From the NCBI GenBank assembly GCA_035457345.1, contig DATIBT010000011.1:1-15896 (forward strand): a DNA stretch of 15,896 bases, written 5' to 3'. Made by a program: the position numbers and the translations under genes. This document shows positions 5,487 through 12,035 of the stretch, one piece after another. The notes beneath the pieces were generated by a model. That model was given only the letters and a program-made list of their open reading frames with translations, was not told the origin of the DNA and did no database searches. Position 1 is the first letter of the stretch, and every line of letters starts with the position of its first letter. This DNA comes from DASTDY01 sp035457345. GTDB lineage: Bacteria > Patescibacteriota > Saccharimonadia > Saccharimonadales > EFPC-124.

Positions 5487-6794
5487 TTATTGTAGCTGAG
5501 TACGCCTGAGTTTGGGTAAGAAAGCCGTCGGCAAAGGAGGTGAAGGGGGTGTTGTTTTGCCAAGCAATGCAAGGTGAGCGGCAATGGCCCGGCCAATGCG
5601 CGGCCAGGCAAAATGGCGCAGTACGCGGTGGCGGGCGGCTTCGGTGTAGGTGATTTTACCCCTACTAATGACGGTTGCCAGTTTTTGGGCAAGATCGGCG
5701 TGTGAGCGCGGTTCTACATGGTGACCGCTCACGCCATCTTCGACCGTATATTGCAGACCGCCGGTCCGTGAAGCGACAACCGGCGTGCCACAAGCCATAG
5801 ATTCTAAGGGCACAATGCCAAACGGTTCATAGTAAGAAGGCACGGCACACACATCGGCCGCAGCATAGTATGCAGGAATAACAGTTTGCGGCCGGGCGCC
5901 CAAGAAGTGCACGTGATCCTGCAGGCGCAGCGAGGTAATAATCTCCTCCAATCGTTTGCGTTCGTCGGCGTCCATTGCCTGGCTAGCTGTAGATGAACCG
6001 CCGCCAATTATACAGAGCGTCGCAGTTGGCCATCTTTTAATCAGCTCTGCCATGGCGGTAATGAGAGTGCCTATCCCCTTTCGCCATTCAAGCCGGCCGG
6101 CATACAGTACGAGCGGGCCGTCCGCTGGAAGTCCAAGCCGCTTGCGGACATTGCGCGCGGGATAGGGTCGGAAGACGGCGGTATCGACACCGACTGGAAT
6201 AACCTGTATCTTATCTGCTGGAATGTCAAAAAGACGTACAATGTCATCGCGTTCGTTCGGGCTGGTAGAGATGACGGTGGTTGACTCGTGGGCGATACGG
6301 CGTTCCCACGCGTCGCGCACGGCAAAGAACGCGTTACAGTCGTGACTGAGCGCATGCTCATGCTCGAGTGCCTCGCGGCGCATACGGCCAATTGAGTGGT
6401 ATACATGAGTGAGCGGCAGGCTGTATGCTCTGGCAAGAGCAAGGCCAATGACACCGGAAAACCAATAATGGCTAAAGATTACGTGGTAGGTAAGTGATTC
6501 ACGCTCGATACGCTGCGAGACGCGACGGGTGAATTCATCGGTTACGTGCAAAAAATCGTCCCTAGGCATTGCACCTTTCGGGCCGGCCTTAACGCGAATT
6601 ACCCGGAATCCGGGCTGTACGGTTACGACTTCTTGTTTGCTGGCGCGATCCCAGCGGGTGTAAACGTCTACTATTACTCCAAGCTTTGCAAGCAAGGTAG
6701 CAACATTCATTACATACACATTCTGGCCGCCAGCGTCTTTGGTGCCGATTTTGGCCAGTGGGTCGGCGTGGTCAGAAATCATTAATACACGCAT
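5487..6794 (-). CDS. GT4 glycosyltransferase, sucrose-phosphate-synthase/MshA-like
   Basis: The 435-residue retaining GT-B enzyme starts at the ATG at 6794 (MRVLMISDHADPL); the open frame to 6926 gives no recognisable GT4 start. Family marks are DAGGQNVYV at 20-28 (the GGQ loop of sucrose-phosphate and sucrose synthases and of MshA), FSHYWFSG at 107-114, HSIGRMRREAL, GRLEWRKGI at 233-241 (donor phosphate-binding Arg and Lys), and EPFGIVPLESMACG at 323-336 with both Glu. These fit transfer of a sugar from UDP- or ADP-glucose to a phosphorylated acceptor such as fructose 6-phosphate. MshA (acceptor inositol 3-phosphate) or a glucosylglycerate-type enzyme cannot be excluded. The adjoining phosphatase favours a sugar-phosphate product. 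The Pro/Arg-rich C-terminus is not conserved. No clear ribosome binding site or promoter was found upstream of 6794. Confidence 0.8.
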   Translation of the reverse strand: MRVLMISDHADPLAKIGTKDAGGQNVYVMNVATLLAKLGVIVDVYTRWDRASKQEVVTVQPGFRVIRVKAGPKGAMPRDDFLHVTDEFTRRVSQRIERESLTYHVIFSHYWFSGVIGLALARAYSLPLTHVYHSIGRMRREALEHEHALSHDCNAFFAVRDAWERRIAHESTTVISTSPNERDDIVRLFDIPADKIQVIPVGVDTAVFRPYPARNVRKRLGLPADGPLVLYAGRLEWRKGIGTLITAMAELIKRWPTATLCIIGGGSSTASQAMDADERKRLEEIITSLRLQDHVHFLGARPQTVIPAYYAAADVCAVPSYYEPFGIVPLESMACGTPVVASRTGGLQYTVEDGVSGHHVEPRSHADLAQKLATVISRGKITYTEAARHRVLRHFAWPRIGRAIAAHLALLGKTTPPSPPLPTAFLPKLRRTQLQ

Positions 6795-6853
6795 GATATA
6801 AGCTTTCGTGAAGCCCATGTACAATGACCCCAAGCGCACCCAAGTGGCAAGGA

Positions 6854-6883
6854 TTACACATAGTGTTAGCCACTTTATATGAT
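6854..6883 (+). promoter_or_regulatory. Possible upstream promoter for the first kinase operon
   Basis: TTACAC at 6854-6859 and TATGAT at 6878-6883 are 18 bases apart, on the plus strand in the 188-base gap between divergent genes. Transcription would start near 6890. Weaker evidence than for the extended -10 at 6932-6940. Confidence 0.35.
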
Positions 6884-6931
6884 AGCCGATGGTCTTGCCT
6901 GGCGTAAAGCCCGCCGGCAGGTGCATAATTC

Positions 6932-6940
6932 TGGTACACT
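6932..6940 (+). promoter_or_regulatory. Extended -10 promoter of the first kinase operon
   Basis: TGG-TACACT, with transcription expected to start near 6947, just before the AAGGGAG ribosome binding site at 6948-6954. There is no clear -35. Confidence 0.45.
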
Positions 6941-6960
6941 AATAGTTAAGGGAGTTACAT

Positions 6961-7002
6961 ATGGCAAAGAGGAGATGCTTGATTGGCCCAACCCCTAACT
7001 GA
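6961..7002 (+). CDS. Possible 13-residue leader peptide overlapping the kinase start
   Basis: AAGGGAG at 6948-6954 is 6 bases before an ATG that opens MAKRRCLIGPTPN and stops at TGA 7000-7002. This is a better initiation site than that of the kinase, whose TTG at 6983 lies inside it in another frame. It might couple or limit kinase translation, or reflect a small frameshift at the kinase N-terminus. No homologue is known to me. Confidence 0.35.
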   Translation: MAKRRCLIGPTPN

Positions 7003-8329
7003 TTTAGAGCGCTATCAGCGTCATATTCGCCGGCAATTACAATCGCTTGCACCAATATTTGGCAATGCGGCAATTGGTGATTTTTCTGGCCAAGTAAAGC
7101 TGCCCGAAGAAGAAAATGAGCTGACAGAGTTTTTTGTCGGCGTTCAAATTATCCTTGATACTATTCGCGAAAAGGTTGGCGAACTTGAGACGTCCCTCGC
7201 AAAATTACAGGCAGCCAATGACATAATCGCCAGCGAGAAAGCGCGCGTCGAGGCTATTTTGGAAAGTATGGGCGAGGGATTGGTGACGGTGGATGAAAGC
7301 TGGCACACGACATACATAAACGAACCGGCCATTAATTTGCTTGGGCAGCATTCACGCGTCGTCGGCCAAGATGCGACCCAGGTGCTGCGGCTGGAAGATG
7401 CCGATGGTAATCCCGTACCCGAGAGTAAGCACCCAGTGGCCAGAGCCATTGGCAGCCGCCGCCGTATTAGCGTTGACCTTACAAAACGTCCGGCCTATTA
7501 CGTGCGTGCGACCGGCACGCAACGCCGCCGCCTCGGGTTCACCATTACCCCTATTATTCGTGAGCGCAAAATTGCGGGCGCTGCCATTGTACTGCGCGAC
7601 ATGACCGACGAGGCTAATATGGACCGGGCTAAGAGTGAGATTATCTCCATTGCCTCCCATCAATTGCGTACGCCGCTCACTGCTATTAGATGGTACGCCA
7701 CATCTCTGCTCAAAGACGAGGAAGACCTCAGTCCAAACCAGCGCATTGAGTATTTGCAGCGCATACACGACGCCAATCAGCACATGATACAACTGGTTGA
7801 CGATCTGTTGAATGTGTCCCGTATTGATCTTGGAACGTTAACGCTTGAGCCACGGCCAACGAGCTTGCACGCTACGCTCGACGCCGTCCTAAAAGAATTG
7901 GCCGTGGAGATTGCCGGCAAGAAATTGCAGATTATGGAAAATAGCAACAGCCACCTGTACCCTGTCGTTGTTGATCCAAACTCACTGCATATTATTTTGC
8001 AAAACCTTATTTCTAACGCGGTGAAATATTCGAACGAGGGCGGTCAAGTCCACATAACCCTCCAGCAACAAACGCACAACGCGCTCATTGCCGTTAAGGA
8101 CCATGGCGTGGGCATTCCAGCTGAACAACAAGTAAAAATATTTAGCAAACTATTCCGTGCCAGTAATGCTCAGCGAGTCGCAGTAGACGGCAGTGGCCTG
8201 GGGCTATATGTGACAAAAGCTATGGTAGAGCGTACGGGGGGCCGTATTTGGTTCGATTCAGTAGAAGGGCAGGGGAGCACATTTTATATAACGCTCCCGT
8301 CAAAAATAGATGAAAAGGAGGAGGGGTAA
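6983..8329 (+). CDS. Cytoplasmic PAS-containing sensor histidine kinase
   Basis: The 448-residue kinase has no membrane segment. Residues about 30-70 resemble a HAMP-like or coiled-coil linker (IGDFSGQVKLPEEENEL), and 65-95 form a coiled coil. A PAS domain runs from about 92 to 205 (ILESMGEGLVTVDE). The HisKA phosphoacceptor is His226 in SHQLRTPL. The ATP-binding domain shows the N box NLISNAVKYS at 341-350, G1 DHGVGIP at 373-379, an F box near 391 and G2 GSGLGL at 403-408, so it looks catalytically complete. The frame is closed by a TGA at 6980, which makes the TTG at 6983 the first usable start, with AGGAG at 6970-6974 in front. The stop shares one base with the ATG of the next gene, so kinase and receiver form a translationally coupled pair. 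The PAS ligand is unknown. Confidence 0.9.
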   Translation: MAQPLTDLERYQRHIRRQLQSLAPIFGNAAIGDFSGQVKLPEEENELTEFFVGVQIILDTIREKVGELETSLAKLQAANDIIASEKARVEAILESMGEGLVTVDESWHTTYINEPAINLLGQHSRVVGQDATQVLRLEDADGNPVPESKHPVARAIGSRRRISVDLTKRPAYYVRATGTQRRRLGFTITPIIRERKIAGAAIVLRDMTDEANMDRAKSEIISIASHQLRTPLTAIRWYATSLLKDEEDLSPNQRIEYLQRIHDANQHMIQLVDDLLNVSRIDLGTLTLEPRPTSLHATLDAVLKELAVEIAGKKLQIMENSNSHLYPVVVDPNSLHIILQNLISNAVKYSNEGGQVHITLQQQTHNALIAVKDHGVGIPAEQQVKIFSKLFRASNAQRVAVDGSGLGLYVTKAMVERTGGRIWFDSVEGQGSTFYITLPSKIDEKEEG

Positions 8330-8706
8330 TGTCTAAGAAAGTATTGGTCGTAGAAGATGAGCTGCCATTGGCGCAAGTGTTAGGCGATAAACTCAAAGCC
8401 GTGGGCTACGAGGTAAAAACAGCGGGAGATGGCCAAACCGGTCTCACGAAGGCGCTCGACTGGAAACCGGATTTGGTGCTGCTCGATATTGTTATGCCCA
8501 TAATGGATGGCATGACCATGCTGCACAAACTGCGCGCAACACCGGAAGGCAAGAACATGTCAGTTATCCTCTTAACCAATCTAAGTGACAGTGAGCACGT
8601 ATACGATGCCACGGCTAACGGTGTCTTCGATTTCTTGGTTAAATCCAACTGGGACGTAGATGATCTTGTAGACGAGGTCCAAACTCGCCTAGCTCCCCTT
8701 AGTTAG
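8329..8706 (+). CDS. Single-domain response regulator (receiver only)
   Basis: The 125-residue CheY-like receiver has no output domain. The acidic pocket is VVEDE (Glu9, Asp10), the phosphorylation site is Asp53 in LLDIVMP, the switch Thr is Thr83 in LLTNLS, and the conserved Lys is Lys105 in LVKSNW. Its ATG overlaps the stop of the kinase gene by one base (TAATG), and GGAGG lies 5-10 bases upstream, so it is almost certainly the kinase's partner. Without a DNA-binding or enzymatic domain it must act by protein contact or as a phosphate sink or relay. Its last 18 bases overlap the 3' end of the opposing STAS-like gene. Confidence 0.93.
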   Translation: MSKKVLVVEDELPLAQVLGDKLKAVGYEVKTAGDGQTGLTKALDWKPDLVLLDIVMPIMDGMTMLHKLRATPEGKNMSVILLTNLSDSEHVYDATANGVFDFLVKSNWDVDDLVDEVQTRLAPLS

Positions 8707-9057
8707 CCAGGCGGCGGCCCGTTTAGGGTCGTCAAAATACCGTACATTACTACGACCAATTGCTTTGAGCATAAGGTTGGTGCCAACACGCATGAGCGTC
8801 GTGCCGTCGCCGATCATGGCTACACGGTCGAATACCATTGTTTTTGCCAGGTCGGCCACCATGCGGCGGGCGGGGATATCAGTGTGGCCAATCTTGGTTA
8901 TGTCATCAAAAATGAGGCGCGGCTTATGTTGCGCCTCTTGTTTCTCTAGGAGTAACTTAACTTCGTCGCCCATAGCCTTCACGCTCTCGGCGGTTTGATC
9001 GCCAACAACAGATACATAAATATAGCCGTCGTTGTGTAGGTAAACCGTATTTGCCAT
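8689..9057 (-). CDS. STAS/SpoIIAA-like (SEC14-type) small protein
   Basis: The 122-residue soluble protein resembles the SpoIIAA-like STAS/SEC14 family (PF11964). It has an N-terminal beta hairpin (TVYLHNDGYIYVSVVG), a long amphipathic helix, a central strand with LIFDDITKI, a helix-strand unit (VFDRVAMIGDG) and the typical ending YFDDPKRAAAWL. There is no Ser for phosphorylation in the anti-sigma-antagonist position that I can place with confidence. Members are often cytoplasmic and of unknown role; lipid, stress and partner-binding roles have been suggested for the fold. ATG 9057 has AAGGAAG 3 bases before it. The gene lies opposite the two-component genes, divergent from the SemiSWEET-like gene with interlocked promoters, so it may be tied to the same signal. 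Confidence 0.65.
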   Translation of the reverse strand: MANTVYLHNDGYIYVSVVGDQTAESVKAMGDEVKLLLEKQEAQHKPRLIFDDITKIGHTDIPARRMVADLAKTMVFDRVAMIGDGTTLMRVGTNLMLKAIGRSNVRYFDDPKRAAAWLTKGS

Positions 9058-9080
9058 GAACTTCCTTAGTGCCTATTATA
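9051..9080. promoter_or_regulatory. Interlocked divergent promoters sharing one -10 region
   Basis: On the plus strand TTGCCA at 9051-9056 and TATTAT at 9074-9079 are exactly 17 bases apart and would start transcription near 9086. On the minus strand a perfect TATAAT occupies 9080-9075 and would start near 9068, just before the AAGGAAG of the STAS-like gene. The two polymerases would compete for the same 7 bases. The minus promoter has no good -35. Confidence 0.6.
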
Positions 9081-9095
9081 AACTATGTAAAGCTT

Positions 9096-9404
9096 ATGGC
9101 TCATCATACAGTACGCCACCCTGTACACCGTAAGAAATCCCACAGACAAACCGAGACATTTGATTATATTGTGCGGTTTTTTGTGGTCGCCACTCCCTTG
9201 TTTGAGTTGCCTCAGGCTTGGCAGATATATGCAACGCAGAGCGCGCGCGACGTCTCGCTGCCAACCTGGATTTTCTTTTGCATTGCGGATGTGGTGTGGA
9301 TTGTGTATGCGTGTAAGCTAAAGAGCGTGCCGCTGCAGGTGACCTACTCGTTGTATTTGGCAATTGAGATAAGCATTGTAGTGGGTATCCTGCTGTATTC
9401 CTGA
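9096..9404 (+). CDS. SemiSWEET/PQ-loop small sugar transporter-like protein
   Basis: The 102-residue protein has three hydrophobic helices (about 24-45, 55-74 and 82-101), the size and layout of a SemiSWEET half-transporter (MtN3/saliva and PQ-loop superfamily). In the first helix FELPQAWQIYATQSARDVS carries the PQ motif at 39-40 and the polar loop typical of the family, and helix 2 contains PTWIFFCIADVVWIVY with the family Trp. Such proteins form dimers that let mono- or disaccharides pass down their gradient. The Asn usually seen in helix 3 of sugar-carrying members is not evident here (VTYSLYLAIE), so substrate and even transport function are uncertain. The ATG at 9096 is chosen over a GTG at 9069, since the likely transcription start is near 9086. 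The N-terminal 18 residues are basic and His-rich. Confidence 0.72.
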   Translation: MAHHTVRHPVHRKKSHRQTETFDYIVRFFVVATPLFELPQAWQIYATQSARDVSLPTWIFFCIADVVWIVYACKLKSVPLQVTYSLYLAIEISIVVGILLYS

Positions 9405-9410
9405 CAAGCT

Positions 9411-9421
9411 TATGATACAGT
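9411..9421 (+). promoter_or_regulatory. Possible -10 of the second receiver-kinase operon
   Basis: TATGAT at 9411-9416 overlaps an extended -10 reading TGA-TACAGT at 9413-9421. Either would start transcription at about 9423-9428, shortly before the receiver ATG at 9447. No -35 is visible in the 3' end of the preceding gene. Confidence 0.35.
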
Positions 9422-9446
9422 GAAATTAACTAACGCCGGGGGTAGT

Positions 9447-9830
9447 ATGGCCCAACCTAATCACACCATTTTAGTAATCGATGACGACGCAATGTTGCTC
9501 GGCAGCATTGCTGACGCGCTGCAAGCAGTCGGTTTTACTGTTATCCAAGGACACAACGGCAAGGAAGGGCTTGAGTTGGCTTTGCAACATCATCCGGACC
9601 TTATCCTTACCGACAATCTTATGCCCATTGTAAACGGCGTAGATATGATTGTTGGCTTGCGTAAAGATGAGTGGGGCGCACGCGTGCCTGTTATTATTAT
9701 GACCAACATGTATTCAGCGGATATGCTGAACGAATCGCTGCAAGCCGGTGCGACCGATTACATTATGAAATCGGACGTCAGTCTCGATAAGGTTGTCGAT
9801 TTGGTCAAAAACCGCCTAAAGGTAGACTAG
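9447..9830 (+). CDS. Single-domain response regulator (receiver only)
   Basis: The 127-residue receiver starts at the ATG at 9447, with a G-rich GGGGG just upstream; an in-frame GTG at 9420 would overlap the likely promoter. The acidic triad is IDDDA (Asp12-14), the phosphorylation site is Asp56 in LTDNLMP, the switch Thr is Thr86 in IMTNMY, and Lys108 lies in IMKSD. No output domain follows. It shares its TN switch, KS loop and closing V-x-x-R-L helix with the receiver at 8329-8706, so the two probably belong to one subfamily and could share partners. The stop at 9828-9830 lies 11 bases before the kinase start, inside the kinase ribosome binding site, so the pair is one operon, with the order reversed compared with the first pair. 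Confidence 0.93.
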   Translation: MAQPNHTILVIDDDAMLLGSIADALQAVGFTVIQGHNGKEGLELALQHHPDLILTDNLMPIVNGVDMIVGLRKDEWGARVPVIIMTNMYSADMLNESLQAGATDYIMKSDVSLDKVVDLVKNRLKVD

Positions 9831-9841
9831 GAGCAGCCAGG

Positions 9842-11173
9842 GTGGAACTACCAAAGAGTACTGAACGCAGCTCAAGCACCGCATTGCTCCTTATAACTAT
9901 TATTGTGGTAGGGATTTTTCTTCTTTCGTTTACAAGCGTACAGGGCGCGAACGAGCGTAATCGCCGGGCCTTGGAAGAGCGGGCGGCGTCCATTGCGGCA
10001 GCTTTTGACCCAAGTGCCATCTTGAAGCTCAAAGGCGACGCAACCGATAGCGCACGGACGGAGTACAAAGAGTTAAAATCGCGGCTCATCGCCCTGAAAC
10101 AGATTCACAGTGATGCTCGGAATATTTACTTAGCTGGCCAACGCGACGGTGAAATTTTCTTTTACGCAGATTCCGAACAACTTGGCAGCTCGCTTTATTC
10201 GGCCCCGGGCGACACCTATCCCGAGGCGACGGCCGCTCTCAAAAACATGTTCTTTAGCTCTCCTTTGCCCACTGCAGAGGGCCCTATTAATGATCATTAC
10301 GGTACGTGGGTTTCCGGCCTCGCTCCTATATTTGACCCCCGCAGCGGCCGTGTGCTTGCCGTAGTAGGCGTCGATGTAGACGCGGTCAGCTTTAATCAAG
10401 CTCTCTTAGGTGTGCTTGATCTCCCCTTGGGCGGTGGCCTCATGCTCCTGGCAATTGTGGGTACCTATGAGTGGTCTCGCCGCCGCCAACAGCAGTTAAC
10501 GCGCCTAAAGAGTGAGTTAGTATCTATTGCTTCGCATGAGCTGCGCTCCCCTCTTGTGGGTATGCGTTGGGCCATCGAGGGCCTTCTCAAATCAGTAAAC
10601 AACAAGGCCGAAGAGGACAAACTGCGCGCCATCTATAATAGCGTGATCCACATGCAAATGGGCGCCGAAGATATTTTACAGTTCACAGCCCTAGAGCGGG
10701 GTACGCAAAAGTTAACCAAAAAAGAATGTGACGTCAGAGCGCTAGTGCAGGAAATCATGGATACCCAACGCCTCGTCGCTCTTCAGAAGAGTGTAAACCT
10801 CGTGTTGGATGACTCTTGGCCGGATAAAGTTATTGTTACTTGTGATGCCGACCGAATGAAGCGTGCCTTGCACAACATTACCTCTAATGCCATCAAATAT
10901 ACCCGAGTAAATACAGCAGTAGTGTTTCACTACGAAAAAGTAGACGGCAAGCATCATGTATCTATTATTGACCACGGTATTGGCATTCCTAAGACCGAAC
11001 AAAAGCGTGTTTTCAGCGGATTTTACCGCGCAAGCAATGCAAAGGCTACAGGCGAAGGTGGCACCGGCATGGGGTTATATCTCACCCGCGCCATCTTGGC
11101 CCAACATGGGGGAGATGTGGGCTTTAGCTCAGAAGAGGGCAAGGGCACCACGATGACACTCATTTTACCATGA
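9842..11173 (+). CDS. Membrane sensor histidine kinase with Cache-like ectodomain
   Basis: The 443-residue kinase has two membrane helices (about 13-32 and 187-208) enclosing an extracytoplasmic sensor of about 150 residues. The segment GTWVSGLAPIFD at 154-165 followed by GRVLAVVGVDVDA resembles the core of Cache domains, which bind small metabolites outside the cell. No HAMP domain separates helix 2 from the kinase core. HisKA has His232 in SHELRSPL. The ATP-binding domain has NITSNAIKY (N box), DHGIGIP (G1) and GTGMGLYL (G2), so it appears active. GTG 9842 has AGGAG at 9829-9833, 8 bases away. It follows its receiver directly. The domain may sense a sugar or other small molecule, which would fit the neighbours, but this is inference. 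Confidence 0.9.
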   Translation: MELPKSTERSSSTALLLITIIVVGIFLLSFTSVQGANERNRRALEERAASIAAAFDPSAILKLKGDATDSARTEYKELKSRLIALKQIHSDARNIYLAGQRDGEIFFYADSEQLGSSLYSAPGDTYPEATAALKNMFFSSPLPTAEGPINDHYGTWVSGLAPIFDPRSGRVLAVVGVDVDAVSFNQALLGVLDLPLGGGLMLLAIVGTYEWSRRRQQQLTRLKSELVSIASHELRSPLVGMRWAIEGLLKSVNNKAEEDKLRAIYNSVIHMQMGAEDILQFTALERGTQKLTKKECDVRALVQEIMDTQRLVALQKSVNLVLDDSWPDKVIVTCDADRMKRALHNITSNAIKYTRVNTAVVFHYEKVDGKHHVSIIDHGIGIPKTEQKRVFSGFYRASNAKATGEGGTGMGLYLTRAILAQHGGDVGFSSEEGKGTTMTLILP

Positions 11174-11182
11174 GCATTATTA

Positions 11183-11211
11183 TTGACATTTAAGCAACTT
11201 TGTTATACAAT
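11183..11211 (+). promoter_or_regulatory. Strong sigma-70-type promoter of the LPETG surface protein
   Basis: A perfect TTGACA at 11183-11188, a 17-base spacer and TACAAT at 11206-11211 (5 of 6). Transcription should start near 11218, giving a leader of about 45 bases. This is the clearest two-box promoter in the window and fits high expression of a surface protein. Confidence 0.8.
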
Positions 11212-11225
11212 GTGCTTATTCTTAA

Positions 11226-11245
11226 TGAGGCAGTGAGACGCCTCA
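11226..11245 (+). promoter_or_regulatory. 5' leader hairpin before the surface-protein ribosome binding site
   Basis: TGAGGC at 11226-11231 pairs with GCCTCA at 11240-11245 around an 8-base loop. The hairpin lies near the 5' end of the mRNA and ends just before AGGAAGGAG at 11247-11255. It may protect the mRNA from 5' decay; it does not cover the ribosome binding site. Confidence 0.5.
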
Positions 11246-11262
11246 GAGGAAGGAGTACAGTA

Positions 11263-11970
11263 ATGAAAGTTGCCCGTATTGTAAGCGCAACTGCTGCAAC
11301 TGCAGCACTCGTGATAAGCGTTGCTACCCCAGCACTCGCTTGGCACCCTGAAGGTAAAATTAAGAAAGAGGTCATGAATCAGACTACTAGCAGCGCCTTG
11401 AGCGATGCTAACACCGCTGGTTCGGCTGTGGCTACCAAGCCTGGTGACGTACTTAAGTATGTTATTACGGTAAGTAACGTAGGCCAGCCTGATAATAGGG
11501 GTTGGAATGACATGGCTAAAACAGTCATGACTGATACCCTGCCTGCTGGCGTAGAGCTTGTGAGCAACCCTAGCCAGCGCACTATTACTGAAAACATCGG
11601 CTTAGTTAAGCCGGGTGAATCGGTTAAGAAAGAATACTTAGTAAAAGTAACCAGCCAAACAGACGGGGCAGTCATCGAGAACAAAGCTTGTTTCACCGGT
11701 GACAGCACTGCTAACGACAATCCTCAGAAGGGTTGTGATGTAGCGAATGTTAAGGTGAACGTTCCTGAAGTTCCAAAGACTCCAGAAACCCCTAAGACGC
11801 CTGAGACGCCCGTTACCCCAACTACTCCTAAAGAGGACACTCCTGCTGTATTGCCCGAGACCGGCCCAGAAGCCCTTATTGGCGGTGCACTAGGCGTCTC
11901 TGGTTTGGCTTACGGTGCTAACGTCTATCTGCGCTCACGGCGCAACCTGCTGACCGCTCACAAGCGTTAA
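11263..11970 (+). CDS. LPETG-anchored secreted surface protein with DUF11-like domain
   Basis: The 235-residue protein starts at the ATG at 11263, 7 bases after AGGAAGGAG; the in-frame ATG at 11200 overlaps the -10 and is rejected. A signal peptide (KVARIVSATAATAALVISVA) ends in ALA at residues 24-26. Residues about 45-165 resemble a DUF11-type immunoglobulin-like domain (KPGDVLKYVITVSNVG, DTLPAGVELVS, VKPGES), with two Cys near its end that could form a disulfide. A Pro/Thr stalk with tandem PKTPET follows, then LPETG at 197-201, a mildly hydrophobic segment and an Arg-rich tail. By family knowledge a sortase would cut after Thr and link the protein to the wall; no sortase gene is in this window. 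The membrane segment is Gly-rich and only weakly hydrophobic. Likely role: surface coat or adhesion. Confidence 0.85.
   Translation: MKVARIVSATAATAALVISVATPALAWHPEGKIKKEVMNQTTSSALSDANTAGSAVATKPGDVLKYVITVSNVGQPDNRGWNDMAKTVMTDTLPAGVELVSNPSQRTITENIGLVKPGESVKKEYLVKVTSQTDGAVIENKACFTGDSTANDNPQKGCDVANVKVNVPEVPKTPETPKTPETPVTPTTPKEDTPAVLPETGPEALIGGALGVSGLAYGANVYLRSRRNLLTAHKR
11773..11808 (+). repeat. Tandem PKTPET repeat in the surface-protein stalk
   Basis: Two adjacent 18-base units encode PKTPET twice, followed by degenerate copies (PVTPTTPKEDTP) up to about 11842. The copies differ at silent positions, so the repeat is kept at protein level. Such Pro/Thr stalks usually span the cell wall. Confidence 0.8.
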
Positions 11971-11982
11971 GCTGCCGTTCAT

Positions 11983-12016
11983 ACAAAAACAGCTTCCATT
12001 CGGGAGCTGTTTTTGT
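11983..12016. terminator. Bidirectional terminator between the surface-protein and MurC genes
   Basis: ACAAAAACAGCTTCC at 11983-11997 pairs with GGGAGCTGTTTTTGT at 12002-12016 (15 bp with one G-T pair), with the 4-base loop ATTC. A T-run closes it on both strands, so it can end transcripts from both convergent genes. It begins 12 bases after the surface-protein stop and 19 bases from the MurC stop. Confidence 0.9.
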
Positions 12017-12035
12017 AATAACCGAGTCGTACAAG

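Noticed and set aside
5483..5692. N-terminal extension of the HAD phosphatase
   Set aside because: It lies entirely within the C-terminus of the upstream glycosyltransferase gene; motif I starts at residue 27 of the shorter form, the normal position.
6795..6926. 44-residue N-terminal extension of the synthase-like glycosyltransferase
   Set aside because: GT4 enzymes of this type start at MRVLMISDH; the extension has no conserved pattern.
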